The notes under the pieces: model-generated | Told to the model about the DNA's origin: nothing | Databases searched by the model: none | Seen by the model: only the letters and a program-made list of their open reading frames with translations | Part shown: positions 1-12,319 of the stretch, in pieces | Layout: the number at the start of each line of letters is the position of its first letter | How positions within the stretch are numbered: the first letter of the stretch is position 1 | Assembly (NCBI GenBank): GCA_024449915.1 | Contig: JAMZAV010000770.1 | Span: 124,001 to 188,000, forward strand | DNA from: Sweltsa coloradensis | Taxonomy: Eukaryota; Arthropoda; Insecta; Plecoptera; Chloroperlidae | DNA length: 64,000 nucleotides | Direction: 5' to 3' | Position numbers and translations under genes: made by a program

Positions 1-1010
1 GTGTTTATCTTACAAGTAAAGATGAAGTCATCTTCTTGCCTGCGTATTATGTACACAATGTGAGGTCTTCAGGCCTATTATTTTACTACTAGTACTAATG
101 TATCATATTCATACAGTACTATCACAACTATCTTGGTGTCTCTTTCATTATATTTATAAAATATTGTGCAGTCAGATGGTTTGACTAGCATAAAAGCTGA
201 TAAGTGACACTAATAAAAACAAAACACTAATAGGCCGGCTACATCGAATATAAAATCTTACATGTTTTACACGCACAATATTATAAAAAAACAAGTTGAC
301 TCATAGTTTTGAGACTGAAACTGTAGTTACTGTTGCCTATATCAGCATCTTAATTAAAGTTTAAAAGAGTATTCAGTATAGTATATGTTCAGAATATGTA
401 ATGTTTTTAGCTCACAATTTCATTTATTGGGCAACACTCCCAGTCTCCCATAGATGTATTAGTTAATTTTTAATTTCTGGAATGTATTAAAAATTGTTTT
501 AGCAATATAAATTTAGAATTTAGTATACTCTTGGTGGCTGGAAGCAATACAGTAATAGGTTGCAGTGAACTGCTTTGCATTCTTAATCTTCAAACACATT
601 CCATTGTGAATACTGTATTTTGTATATAACGAGTTACAATACAAACTCCTGAGGAGCGTAAGCCTGAAAAAATGAACTAACATTGCCATTATATTAGTGA
701 TGGTGTGATTGATCATCAATGAATTTCCTCTTAAACACTGATTCATGATGTTATAATCTATATGAATGTACTAATTACTGGTAGTAATGTTTTTCCATTT
801 TTTAATTTAATGTAGTCATGCCATAATCAGCTGGCAATAATTTTGATATTACCATCACTTTTGTTTTATGTGTAACTTACTACTGCTATATCAATCGTGA
901 ATCAAGATAGTGAGTGGTATAATAGTGGAAAGTGCCAATTTTCTATTTTCTTTTATCACATGTAGCTGTGTACAACATGTTTAGTGTTGGCATTACATAA
1001 TTCAAACAAG
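1..1010. other. AT-rich flank downstream of the protease gene
   Basis: Low-GC DNA with no supported coding region. The short reading frames here lack codon bias or recognisable motifs. Confidence 0.5.
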
Positions 1011-1016
1011 TTTATT
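1011..1016 (-). terminator. Polyadenylation signal AATAAA for the protease gene
   Basis: The minus strand reads AATAAA shortly after the TAA stop of the terminal exon (plus strand TTTATT). If used, it gives a very short 3' UTR. Confidence 0.55.
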
Positions 1017-1051
1017 TCCAAAGTGTTGCAACGTCGTCTGTGTATGTCGTA

Positions 1052-1255
<204 letters not shown>

Positions 1256-1658
1256 TCACTAACTACTGATATTCATTTACCTACTATTGTATTCAGTTTA
1301 ATTTGTGGGTTATTGTATGTCTACAATTGCCAACCGGTTGCTAGGCAATATGGTGGAACAAGGTTGTTACTTGTTAGTTTCAGATTTACTTGATTTGATT
1401 TATTCAAACAGTTAATATTATTCAGTTTACAGTAACAGGTGATATAAGATAGTAGTTAGAAAATAACAATTTAAAAATATTATTTTCCAAATACTAAAAA
1501 CAAGAAAGAAAACAGAAAAAAAATTGTTAACATTAATCTATAACATTAACCAGAATGAAATACTTAAATAGAAAGTCGATCTCGTCAATTACATCAACAT
1601 AAAATTAAAATTATCTAGACAAACTTTAGTCCCACATCATACTCTTAAAATTACTTTT

Positions 1659-2105
1659 AAGAGTCTTCACATGACAGACATGTAACGGCACGCTCGTAAG
1701 CACTCAAATTAAGATGTACAACGCTCGGGAGAAAAATTGAAACTACATACGAGGATTTTAAAATGCACATGTCACAGATATGTTTATGCTGAACAACATT
1801 CAACAAACAGAATTGATATATGTAATAAACCCTACTATTCACCATGGTTACGCATAAAGTCGACGCAACGGGAACAAGAAGAGGTTGCTCTCATCGCGTT
1901 GATTTTACGCTTAACAATGGTGAATAGTACGGTTTATTACATAAAAGCAATTCTGTTTGTTGTATGTTGTTCTGCATAAAAATATGTCATGTGCATTTTA
2001 GAATTTGCATATGTAGTTTCAATTTTTCCCCAGAGCATTTTATTACATCTTAATTTGAGTGCTTACGAGCGAGCCAAGTACATGTTTGTCTCGAGAAGAC
2101 TCTTA
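1659..2105. repeat. Palindromic (foldback) element, about 450 bp
   Basis: The left arm, starting AAGAGTCTTCACATG, is repeated in inverse orientation on the right, ending in GAAGACTCTTA. Matching internal blocks include the TTTGAGTGCTTACGAGCG and TGAATAGT segments. A spacer of about 30 bases separates the arms. It lies in an intron; no target duplication could be fixed. Confidence 0.65.
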
Positions 2106-3999
2106 GTCTTAAGCATCAACATGGGCATCATTGATATAGTACTAGTATAAGTTTACAATATTATATTATATACATCCTAAACTTCCAAGTGTTCTATTAA
2201 AAGTGGCTACTGTGCCAGTTCTCACAGCTCGAAGAAATTCAACATTTATTCAGCAATTTAGTCTATTTTTTAAGATAGTTTTGTAAAAGGAGTTTGGCCT
2301 ATCAACTACTATTATAGGTTATGACATGATCCAGCCTTTTGGCATTCCTTTCATCACACCCCACTATTATAGGTTAGTTGTTTGAAAATGAGGCTGCATG
2401 CTGAGAAGCTGTTTAGCCAGTTCCTTCTGGGTTTCATCAGGAGAATGAGGGACACTTAAAAAATATGCAATTAAAATCACTGAGTCTGAAATTAAACTTA
2501 TGCTTAGTTACTGCTCAAATGAAATGCTGTATCAAGCTCATGTTCATTTACTGTTGTGGATTGATGCACAATTTTCCTGGGCTGGTATTGGTATTATACT
2601 AACATATTTTAATACCATAATAGCATAGGCAAAAGCTAAAAGAACCAAATTATAAAAAAAGTTTGAATTCAAAACTTAAATTGCTGTTGTGTGTGAATCG
2701 CCATCTAGTGGAGAAGAATTATTTGCGTTGTCTAAATTATCCTGGAAGAAAGTTTTAAGCAATAATTTAGTCAAAACTCAAAATTGATTGGAATAGTAAA
2801 TTTTCTATAACAAAGTTGAAAGACTAATGTTTTGTTTTCATACGTGAGTAACTGGTAACCTTTCATTTGATTTGTGTCTATTGATAGGGGCACTTATTAA
2901 TGCTTGGTGTTAATTGTGTTTTCAAACCCTTAAAACTTTGAATAAACAGGCTTTCAGCAGTGTTTTCAATCTTAATTTGTTTACATGGGGTAAAAAAAAG
3001 GTAAAAATGGGCAGTTTGAAGTAGAATTAATAATCCAATGCATACAGGGGCCTATTTAGAGCTATAGATAGTTTTTCATGTGTTGTGTCACTTTCAGATC
3101 AAAATAAAAAGTTGCCATCTTGGGTCAGAAATAAACCGAATTCGATAAAGAAGTTCTCGACATCTAGACCACTGAAAGTAAAAAAAGTAGCTCTTTTAAG
3201 TTTTAACCGACTAGGCAAATTCACTCTAAAAGTTGAAATTCTTACTTTTTGCCATGCCAAAAATATAACTGAAAATGTTGTTTTTTCAGGGTAATGGTAA
3301 AACTAATTTTCATTTTTTTGTGCTTTTGACGAACGTGAAAATTTGATGCCTCAATTATTGTTCCTGCTCTAGCAATGAAAAAATCTTCATTATGATAAGC
3401 TCTATTGAGCCTTCAATATGTTTCTTTTGTTAAATATGAATATATTGACAGGTAAGAATCATCTATTAATAATAGAGGAGTAAATCAATAATAGACTATT
3501 ATTCATGACTGTCTAGTATATGTATCCACCTCTTTCATAAGGATAGTATTTTGGAATTGTACATACATTTATTGAAGAGATGTTGGCCTACTGATCAAAT
3601 AATGAAATGTATGCTATGTAAATGGTTTATTTAGTTTTAGCTTATGTTAACATGTTGTATGTAGTAGTCAACATTGTAAATTTTGAAAAATGTATTTTTG
3701 CTTTGTACTCACGGGCCACAATGTTAACTGTAAGTTTATTGTTTAAAAATTAAAATAAACTTATTATAAAACTGATCATTATCTTTTGTCATTACTAGGC
3801 TGTCCTAATTAGTAATTGCTAATTAGTAACAAACATTAAAAAAGTGACCAATTGTGACTGCAACAACCATTTTGTAACTGTCATGACTTCTTGTATTTAA
3901 ATATATATATTTTTTAAATCACTTGCTTACATTATTCTCTCACAGAAGCAGAGTGGTGACAATACAAGGTCCATTTTCTAATGGGGCACACTTTTGACG
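2106..3999. other. Intronic AT-rich DNA, nothing recognised
   Basis: No exon, RNA gene or clear repeat boundary was seen. Reading frames are short and random-looking. Confidence 0.5.
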
Positions 4000-4007
4000 A
4001 TCCATGT

Positions 4008-4418
4008 TAGAGGTCTGCACGGGCCTACTTCTAGAAGCTCGGCCCGGCCCGGGCCCGTATTTAACTAGCTTATCAAAGCCCGCCTCGGGCCCGCCATAAG
4101 TGTAAGTAGGCCCGTTACAGCCCGTTCAGAGGTTAAATTTAAAGCAACAGCATGTGGATTTTTTAGTTTTTACCATGGGATATACGAATGAACGTCACGG
4201 TGGGGATGAAATGTTCTATTACGAGAAACAAAACGGTGAAATTGTGGTCGAGGAACATTTCTGTGATCGCAATTGCAAATACCGATTTCAAATTACATCA
4301 TAAAGCCCGAAAAAAGCCCGTCTTATTCAGTGAAAAGCAGGCCCGGGCCCGGCTTAAAATGCATAACAAGGCCCGAGCCCAGCCCGCGGGCCCGGGCCCG
4401 GGCCCGTGCAGACCTCTA
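4008..4418. mobile_element. hAT-like MITE, 411 bp, perfect 8-bp TSD
   Basis: The termini TAGAGGTCTGCACGGGC and GCCCGTGCAGACCTCTA are perfect inverted repeats, flanked by ATCCATGT at 4000-4007 and 4419-4426. The 8-bp duplication and TAGAGG-type ends are hAT features. The inner termini are strikingly GC-rich (runs of GCCCGG), while the core is ordinary. There is no transposase, so it is non-autonomous. A 62-bp relative sits at 53072. Confidence 0.9.
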
Positions 4419-4426
4419 ATCCATGT

Positions 4427-5097
4427 CGCCCCTCTAAAAATACTTGGAAAACTAAATAAAAACATTTAAGACACTAAAAGATAAATAAGATATTAAAATA
4501 AATCCAATATTTAAAGTAAATTTAAAGTTTGGTCATTACTGGTCATCAATATAATTGTCAGTGGAAACTTGATGTTTCTTACATATATTATTGCTAATTG
4601 ACATAATCCTTTTTCCTGATTAATTCAACTTCTCATCGATCAATAATTACCATTTTTACCTATTTTTGCTCTTCAAGCCTAATATTAACAAAACTTCCAT
4701 CCACTTTTCTAAGTTACAAATGGTAAACTTTCAAGCTGTCCACTTTATGAGGCGGCAGTCAAGCAGAAGTCAATCTCGACTAGGATGCAGAAGGGAAGGA
4801 GAGTGGGAGTGAGGGTGCTGACTCAACAATAGTTGAGCAATGTTGTTATTTTAATATTTCCTTGTGAGGGACAGTGATTCAGTTGACTGATCCTAAACAA
4901 GACAGTGTTCTCTTCCTGTGTTAATAACTGATTTTGATAAGATGACTTGAGAGCTCAATCGTGAGGTGTTTTTGGCGGTTTTTAATTCCCTACTTTTATA
5001 AATTCTAGAATTTTCTTTCCCTTTGTTTGCTTGAATTTAACATAGCTGCAGTTTTCCGTTTTCATTGTTGCTGATTTTCTTACTACCATTGTTACTA
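4427..5097. other. Intronic DNA, nothing recognised
   Basis: No motif, exon or repeat boundary could be supported. Confidence 0.45.
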
Positions 5098-5380
5098 CTA
5101 GGAAAACGCTAAAGTCCCGCCGCGTTGATGGATGAGCTTTTTAAAGTTTTTAGTTTGCGTGGGATATCCTTACTTCTGCAAGTGCTTTGTTTTGTTGCCT
5201 ACGCATTGTAGGTGATTGTTGTCAAGTTTCTATTGTTTCTTGTCAATTGGTATTATTTACCGTAAAAAACTTATATTAAAAGCTTTATTTCTATGGATTC
5301 TGGCTAACTTTTTCAACTTTTTCTTTCAAAAGGTACTACATCACCATAACCTTAATGTCCATGTATAATATGAACGTTAA
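5098..5380 (+). repeat. Helitron-like family, subfamily II, truncated copy
   Basis: Begins CTAGGAAAACGC after an A, as in the copies at 35244 and 37592, and shares their next roughly 280 bases (including the TTTCAAAAGGTACTACAT stretch) before diverging. The other end (CTCATCCAA) is missing. Confidence 0.65.
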
Positions 5381-5574
5381 GAGGGGGTGTTGTAGTACGG
5401 CTAGTACCCGATAGGCCTAGTTCCAGCAGTGTAACACGATACTCAACGCCGCCTATTGGCAGACGCCACTAACCATGTACTATCATGTATGTGTAGCTTG
5501 TTTATCTACTCATGTTAACTTTCATTGCATTGACTTCCGTCTTACGTTTTTGTAACGTTTCTTGTTCTTTCTTC

Positions 5575-6015
5575 AAAGTCCAACTCGCTACCTTCCCGTG
5601 GTTTGGCCTGTGAGTAGGGGAGTAGTGTATTCCCCAAAACTAAGGGCGAGCTCTGGCCGGTTTGGGTGCGTGTTGCAAAGAGAGCTCTCGCGCAACTTTT
5701 TATCACACCTTTCTTCATTCACACAGCCTTACTCATATTTATTTTCTTCTTTCACTTTTTTCGTCTCCATACTTGCCGGCCCTCTCTGCAACGAGCACTC
5801 CTCCGTTCCCACCCAGTTAAACCCATCCTATCCAACATCCTCACTCCTTCCCATTAACCCTCCTCGTTTTCTCTTACGTTCCTCCCATTGGAAAGAAGAA
5901 AACATTGTGGTAATCCACAATTATGGAAAAAGAAAATTTGGAAGATTCCAATACAATTGACATGGGCACTGATAACTCTACTGTTGAGTGCCCTAAAACA
6001 ACATTAACTAACTAA
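5575..6015 (+). mobile_element. SINE-like retroposon, family R
   Basis: About 440 bp shared with the inverted copy at 53153-53597 and, in its first 110 bases, with 38967-39314. The 5' end resembles CTTCAAAGTCCAACTCGC. The 3' end carries a short open frame MEKENLEDSNTIDMGTD and finishes in an AACT simple repeat, as LINE-mobilised tails do. Two other copies have 12-14 bp target duplications, consistent with LINE-driven insertion. No tRNA-type head was seen. Confidence 0.65.
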
Positions 6016-6365
6016 CTAACGAAATAAACTTGTTATACTCTGTGCTCAGGGATGTGATTATCCCCGAAAATCCTAACATACAATTATTCCAATAGGCTTA
6101 ACGCGCTATAGCTCAACCAATGAGCTATCGAGACACAAGACAAACTTTCATTAAACTGCTAATTGTTGTGACTGTTGATATCCATAATATGAATCAATCA
6201 AGACTGCAATGTAGCTGTCATTACTGAAAGAACACATGGAAAAATCCAATCACTTCTCATCTCCCTAGAGTTGGGTAGTATGAATATAACGTTTTCAAGC
6301 ATAAGCCCGCTTTGAGGACATTATTAGTTAGTTATAGCAATTTGTCATAAATGTATGGTGATCAA

Positions 6366-6427
<62 letters not shown>
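6366..6427. repeat. (ATT)n microsatellite at a splice donor
   Basis: About twenty ATT units lie directly beside the GTAAGT donor of the 6432-6577 exon. Confidence 0.95.
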
Positions 6428-6431
6428 TTAC

Positions 6432-6577
6432 GCTGCACGAGTCTCTGCTAGCTTGGCCGGCGCACAAGAAGTGCTCGACAATTCCTCCGGGAGCAGCGTT
6501 GCCATATTTAGCCTTGCATTCTTGGTTAGTCCAGATTGGGATGTTCACTTTCTGCAAAACACCTGGTTGCATGCCAC
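6432..6577 (-). CDS. Serine protease exon with Asp189 specificity residue
   Basis: This 146-nt exon (2 nt plus 48 codons) lies between acceptor ATTCCTCAG and donor GTAAGT. It encodes GMQPGVLQKVNIPIW, TNQECKAKYG, HFLCAGQ and SRDSCS. Asp in RDSC is position 189 of the S1 pocket and predicts cleavage after Arg or Lys. The exon joins in phase 0 to GDSGGPL of the terminal exon. The intron begins GTAAGT and then runs at once into an AAT microsatellite, so the donor site abuts a length-variable tract. Confidence 0.93.
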
Positions 6578-7654
6578 CTGAGGAATGTTATAACTCGTTA
6601 TTCTCTTGACAAAATATTATTCGCTATGAATGATGCTCATGGCATGCTTTACAAAATTAATTTTCTATATAGTATAATACCAAAGTACCATAAAATGACA
6701 ATAAGCTATTTGCACACGTTTTACAATTAATACATATTTTCACTGAAAAAAAGTGGGACCTCGTCAGTTATTATTTTGTTCGAATATATATTTTAGTTTT
6801 CTTGTTAAATATCTTCTTTGAAATATACTTATCGCGCGCCAATATTTTGATGTCACGATCAATGAATGCAACCCATCCTACCAATCAAAACCAACCACAT
6901 GCATGTATCGACCTCTTTTAGCCATGTGACCTCATGGGTCACAATTTTCTGTGTTCCTACTACGAGTCTACGAGCCTAAGCTCTTTACAAGGAATCTGAT
7001 TTTTATAAAGCACTTGATTGTTTTTGGCTCTGGCTTTTTGGACTTTGTCAAGAATTGAGTGTTAACCATGTCAGGATAGTTAATTGGTGTTTGAAGTATT
7101 GTCTTTGCGTTAAAACTTTTGCGTTTTGTAGATTAAATGATGTACACAAATATTGTTAAGTAGGAGTTTGATGAAAAATTAATTTCCTTTTTTTATAACC
7201 CAGCACAGTACAATTATTGCATCTAATTCTGTTAAAAAATGTATATCTATTAAACCTATTAATCCTACTATTAAACTATTAAATTATTATATTAGTTAAA
7301 AACCTTTTCTTTCCCTATTTTTTTTATTTTTTAATTTACTATATTATTACATCGTGGGAAAAATTCTTGCTATTTACATAATAGTGACTATGATATCGAT
7401 CCGAACAAATTTCAAAATCCAATAGGGCTGCCAATACCTAATACACACAATATTGACCATTTTCTAACACTTTTTTGTTAAATCGATAAATTGGATGAAA
7501 ATTTATACATATTTTAAAAATAATTTATTTTCCAGATGAATAATGTGACTTAAAGACTAATTTAAATATAAAAAAATCCAATAAGGACGCCAAAAATCTA
7601 TAGAACACAATTTTTTTCAAGGAGGAACATTTCTGTCGAGTAGAAATTTTGTAA
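6578..7654. other. Intronic AT-rich DNA, nothing recognised
   Basis: No coding or RNA signal was seen. Confidence 0.45.
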
Positions 7655-8400
7655 CTAGGAAAACGCTTAGGTCCTGCCGCGTTGTTGGATGAGCGTAATT
7701 GGTGCATTGAGCTGCCATGTGTTATGCGAATTTTCTGTTGTTCTGTGGAAAAATCATTACTAAGTTGAATTTTTTTTAAATTTAATTAAATTAAATTAAA
7801 AATTAACTTTAATTTTTTAATTTATTAATCGTAATTGTTAAAAAAAATCGTAAAATTGCGATTTTTATAAGAAATAATTTCTCGATTGCGCTCAAATTTA
7901 ACACTAATATATAAATTCATAAAATTAAGGTTCTGCGAAAAAATCATTACAATCGGATAAAGCATGTAGGTGTTATAAGTCAAAGAATTGTTTAAAAAAA
8001 GAAAAAACCCGTAAAATTTCGATTTTTATGATAAATATTTTTTCAATTGCGCTCAAATTTCACAAGAATATCTAAATTCATAAAATAAAGGTTCTGCGCA
8101 AAAATCATTAAAATCGGATAAAGCATGTAGGTGTTATGAGTCAAAGAAATTTTTAAAAAATCGAAAAAAAAATCGTAAAATTGCGATTTTCATGAGAAAT
8201 AATTTTCCGATTGCGCTCAAAAACGTGGCAGTTCTAAGTTCAGAGATTTCAAAGGCCTCCATAAAATTTCATCTCAATCGGAGTATCGGTTTAGCCGGAA
8301 TCGTGCGGACAAACAGACAAAAAGAAAAAAAAAACATTCCGGATTTTTTTCTCCAGTGTATTAGAATGGAATCTTCGCTTCGCTCGCTACGCTCATCCAA
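7655..8400 (+). mobile_element. Helitron-like family, subfamily I, full-length copy
   Basis: Starts CTAGGAAAACGC preceded by A and ends CTACGCTCATCCAA followed by T. Read on the other strand, the CTAG end is preceded by a short hairpin (AACGC, 12-nt loop, GCGTT), as in Helitron 3' ends. The interior consists of diverged repeats containing AAAATTGCGATTTTTATGAG and the block GTGGCAGTTCTAAGTTCAGA. No Rep/helicase gene is present, so it is non-autonomous. The Helitron assignment is inference. Confidence 0.6.
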
Positions 8401-8734
8401 TTATCTTTCAGATGGTGACCTTAAAAAGAGACAAAATACCTCAAAAACGGAGCAGAATGATGACCAGCTTCTTGGAAAATGGCATCTATAAAATGGTCGA
8501 AGATAGACAAAAGGTTCTGTTGGCGAAAATGTTCACCATCAAATTTCTTTACAAAAAAATGTGTGTCCATATTTTGTGTAAGGTTAACGATGGCGTCACT
8601 AAATCGTGTTATTTCAAATATGCTGCTTTTCCAAATACCAGCGGATTTCCTTGAAACTGAGCATATAATATAATATGTTATGTTCATTATAGCTTTTGGT
8701 TATCCGCATAGGTTATTCATTTATTTTTTATTTA
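8401..8734. other. Unassigned stretch next to Penelope-like element
   Basis: A minus-strand open frame of 88 codons exists here but matches nothing I recognise. It could be part of the 3' or tandem terminal region of the adjacent Penelope-like element. Confidence 0.3.
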
Positions 8735-8775
8735 GACAACGTTTCGTGCTAATTTCATAGCACTTTTTCAAATCA
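8735..8775 (-). ncRNA. Degenerate hammerhead-ribozyme-like motif of Penelope-like element
   Basis: The minus strand reads a 6-bp stem (GTGCTA/TAGCAC) followed by CACGAAACGTTGTC. Penelope-like elements often carry hammerhead motifs with GAAACGU and a GUC cleavage triplet. The CUGAUGA core box appears eroded, so activity is doubtful. It lies downstream of the element's coding region. Confidence 0.35.
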
Positions 8776-9115
8776 AATACATTTTGAAAACATAACAATA
8801 ACAAAAGAAAACCAATCCAAAGTGTAAATAAAACATAGGCTTAAAATTAAAACAATGAAAGCAATTTAGGCTACTATTACTGATTACTCAACCTTGACTT
8901 CGATGTAGGTGATTTCTAGTATAGTAGGAACAATACAAACGACCTCTAAATTAGCGTTAGTAATAGTCGTACGGTTTAAGTCTACAAGAGCTGTACTCTG
9001 GCTCCTAGTTATAGGGCCAACATTACCAGCTACTGGTATATCACTAACATTTTGTGATGTACTATCCGTAGGGTACTAGTCAGTAGTAGGCCTAAAGGTG
9101 GAGTAACATGGCAAT

Positions 9116-10473
9116 ACTTTAATAAAATACGGTATGTTTCCAACCAGCTGGCAGTCGTTTCCCGTCATCTCGTTTATTCATACTTCCTGGACGATTTTCA
9201 ATTTCGATTAGCTCTCGAATAATACGAGGCGCAAGGTGTTCGGGTTCTATTGAAATCAATCCGGTACCTAGTGTTCTTGTTTCGCATGTTGAGCGTGTGC
9301 TGATGACGTTTCTCTATGTTCCACTGCCAAGTTATGTTCTTGAATACGAACGGAGATTCGTCATCCAGATTGACCGACGTACGGGCTATCGCATGAACCA
9401 CATGGCACCTCGTACACCCCCTTTGACTCGTTAATGATAGTGTCTTTATAACTTCTCAGATATGTACTTATTTGACGATCAGTAGAGAATATTGTTTTTA
9501 CATCGTGTTTTGCAAGAAGGTTCCCAATTTTGTCTGTGGCACCTGGCCAAGACTGGCAAAGGCTGGCTAAGGCAGGTAGCACGAGCACGAGGTTTAGGTT
9601 CTTGGTTGTCGATCTCTTTACTATTATTTACTTTTTTACTAAAAGCCTTCGTTATAATAGTTTCAGAGAAACCATTGCATTGTTATGCCTCGCGCAACAC
9701 TTTCATCTCTGAAGTGATGTTCGTGATCTGACAGTACCTTGGATCGTGTGGCAAGTGAATATGGTACAGCCGTATAGAGTTGATCTGTGCAGGGAGGTGG
9801 TGGGATGCTGCATTTAGACAGCGATTAGTGTGAGTTGGCTTGCGGTACACAGAGTGTCCTAGACTTCCACCAGCCCGTTTCGTCACTAAGACATCTAAGA
9901 AACGCAACTTTCATTTACATTAACTTCTATTTCCATTGTGAACTTGATACTTAGATGAATACTGTTACGGTGATCTAGGAAAATAACCAATTCAAGTCTG
10001 CCGTAGGACCAAATAGCAAAAACATCCGTCAACATATCTTTTTAAACAAGAGGGCTTAAGCTGAGTAGAATCTAGTGCCTTTACCTCTAGATTTTCCATA
10101 AAGAAGTTCGCTACAACGGGGCTCAAAGGTGATCCCTTGGGTGCTCCTTTGACAATTGTTTATAAAACTATCCCTCATAAATGAAATATGTTGACGTCAT
10201 GCAGTGATCAGCTAGAGTCAATAAGTGTTTAGCACGTTTTATTTTCTCTGCAATAATAGCTAGTGTTTCTTGCACAGGGACTGTTGTAAATAAGGAAACT
10301 ACATCGAAGCTTACTAGAAGATCACCAGGTTGACCGTCCAACTTTTTAGTAATTCTATGAAATGTGTCTATTTTTTAACATATGAATCTCTACAACAAGT
10401 TGAAATTGCTTGGCGACGTACTTTGCTAGTGCATGTTTAGGAGAGCCCACAGCACTGACTAGGTCTTAGTGGA
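9116..10473 (-). pseudogene. Penelope-like element reverse transcriptase and GIY-YIG endonuclease, decayed
   Basis: Read on the minus strand, broken frames give RT pieces in order: SAVGSPKHALAKYVA, then LVSFDVVSLFTTVPVQETL, then KGAPKGSPLSPVVANFFMEN, then LDVLVTKRAGGSLGHSVYRK. A GIY-YIG-type block follows, with GVYEVPCGSCDSPYVGQSG, and a C-terminal RIIREL/EIENRPGS tail in another frame. RT plus GIY-YIG is diagnostic of endonuclease-bearing Penelope-like elements. Stops and frameshifts show it is dead. The upstream part of the same gene continues at 17119-17285; the BEL/Pao element was inserted between them with a GTGGA duplication. Confidence 0.88.
10469..10473. repeat. 5-bp target duplication (GTGGA), left side of BEL/Pao
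   Basis: The same five bases occur at 17114-17118, directly outside the other LTR. They lie within the Penelope-like gene, at the point where its frame is interrupted. Confidence 0.9.
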
Positions 10474-11049
10474 TGTTCGAGCCGAGGTGCTCAACTCCGA
10501 GAATAATGGACTGTATATATTTTTGATCTGAACTTACCCCGAATCTTGACGTAGGCTGAAGGAGGCAGTGCAGAGGTAAGTACGATGGGCGAGATGTTAA
10601 GCCCACCGCGAGAGAGAACAGGGATAAAGAAACTCGAGTTTGGAATATGAGTAGGAAGTTAGAGAATGCCTGGAAGGTAAATCGAACCCAGGACTGCAGC
10701 TCGGAAACCCGTCGTTGTATTCCAAGACGGATGCGGCAGGCGGCTACGCGCTTGAGTGCGTACAGTGAGTGCAATGTCCGGAGAGCGGACACGTGCGTTG
10801 CGAGTAGCGAGCGAGAGAAGTTGAGACGAAAACGAACTTTGCACTTCATCGAGTGAAGGCGAGAGGTGAACTGCATTGACAAGATGCTTGCATAAAGTCG
10901 AACGCGAGAAAACCAGGAAATGACGTCTGATAGGCAGAAATTCAAACAGGTGATAACAATATGTGCAACTTATGAATACGAAACAAGAAATACCAATAGC
11001 TAAGAGAAAAATATAACTACCGAACTAGCGCCGGGGAATGGCGCGATCA
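10474..11049 (-). repeat. BEL/Pao 3' LTR
   Basis: 576 bp, TGTTCGAGCC...GGCGCGATCA on the plus strand and essentially identical to 16538-17113. On the coding (minus) strand it follows integrase and a purine-rich AGGTGGGCGG stretch. The reading frames inside LTRs are not genes. Confidence 0.95.
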
Positions 11050-11136
11050 TAACCGCCCACCTAAAATGGATATTTTAGATAGGACCAAGAGAAATAACTA
11101 AGAACTACAACTATAAGACCGAGCCAAAACGAATAA

Positions 11137-12285
11137 CTAAGGAGGAGGGAGGATCACCAACTTGTTCACCGGACGGGTAAACACTCCTTTGGGAGTCCGA
11201 ACGGACGCCACTCTGACGACGTTGTCTTTGCCAGGGCACACTTGTACCACCCGGCCAATAGGCCAAGACAAAGGAGTGGTAGCGGGTTCCAACACGAAGA
11301 CCACGTCACCGACCTTGAGGTTCGGGCACGCGCGCACCCACTTCCCACACTGCATCTGCGTGTGCAGATACTCAGAGGACCAACGTGTCCAAAAGCTTTG
11401 ATGCAGTTGACGGACTTGAAGCCAACGAGAGAGGTGAGAGGCATTCTCGACGACAGCAACTTCGGGAGGTGCGAGAAGCGAGGTGCCGATCAACAAATGT
11501 GCGGGAGAGAGGTAATCTGGGCCATCCAGGGGGTCGAACGAAGTGGCACAAAGCGGACGACTATTCAACACGGCTTCGATGCGTGAAAACAGGGTGGAGT
11601 ACTCCTCGAAATTAAGGGCGGAGTCCTTAATTAGTCGATGCAGGAGTAACTTGGCGGATTTTACCCCGGCTTCCCAAAGTCCACCGAAATTAGGAGCGTA
11701 AGGGGGGTTGAAATGCCACCTAACATTACGTAGTGCAAGCTTGTCCGCGATGGCGGTCTCAGCTGCCGTGAGAGAATCGTAATCTCGCGGAGCGAGGCGA
11801 GCAGCACCTACGTAGTTACGGCCACAGTCGGAGTAAATGTGAGCTGGGAGTCCACGCCGGGCGAGAAACCGATCAAGACAGGCCAGGAAAGCTTCAGTGG
11901 ACAGGTCAGAGACCAGCTCAAGGTGCACAGCTTTGGTGGCCATGCAGACGAAGAGACATAAGTAGCCTTTGACGATGGAGGCATTACGACGAGGACTCGT
12001 CTTCACTGAGAATGGGCCAGCGTAGTCTGTGCCCACGTGGAGGAACGCACGCGAAGGCTTAACGCGAGGTTCAGGCAGATTGGCCATAATTGGCTGATTA
12101 GGCTTGGCGCGGAATTTGAAACAGGTTAAGCAGCGACGAATGCGTTGCCGTAACAAACCACGCAGAGAGACAATCCAATACATCTGCTGAATGAGAGCTT
12201 GCACAGTGCGGGGGCCAGAGTGCAAGGAGGAGAGATGGAAGGCATCACACAAGAGCGCGGACAAATGCGCTTCCTTGGGAAGCAA
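11137..12285 (-). CDS. BEL/Pao integrase
   Basis: 382 codons. Begins in the HHCC-like region (HLSALLCDAFHLSSLHSG, then RRCLTCFKFRA). The catalytic core shows D-D-E candidates in VGTDYAGPF, YSDCGRNYVGA and GGLWEAGVKSAK. The C-terminal domain typical of Pao integrases follows (WSSEYLHTQMQ, KVGDVVFVLEP, PVNKLVILPPP) and ends close to the 3' LTR. It inserts the cDNA into the genome. This block is uninterrupted. Confidence 0.94.
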   Translation of the reverse strand: MLPKEAHLSALLCDAFHLSSLHSGPRTVQALIQQMYWIVSLRGLLRQRIRRCLTCFKFRAKPNQPIMANLPEPRVKPSRAFLHVGTDYAGPFSVKTSPRRNASIVKGYLCLFVCMATKAVHLELVSDLSTEAFLACLDRFLARRGLPAHIYSDCGRNYVGAARLAPRDYDSLTAAETAIADKLALRNVRWHFNPPYAPNFGGLWEAGVKSAKLLLHRLIKDSALNFEEYSTLFSRIEAVLNSRPLCATSFDPLDGPDYLSPAHLLIGTSLLAPPEVAVVENASHLSRWLQVRQLHQSFWTRWSSEYLHTQMQCGKWVRACPNLKVGDVVFVLEPATTPLSWPIGRVVQVCPGKDNVVRVASVRTPKGVFTRPVNKLVILPPP

Positions 12286-12319
12286 GAGGGGATGACGAGC
12301 TTCTTCGGGGAGAGAAGAA

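Noticed and set aside
6345..6431. Poly-Leu/Ile/Asn frames
   Set aside because: Products of the ATT microsatellite; only the minus-strand exon ending at 6432 is real.
8421..8687. 88-codon minus-strand gene
   Set aside because: No recognisable motif, and it lies between two transposable elements; may be Penelope terminal sequence.
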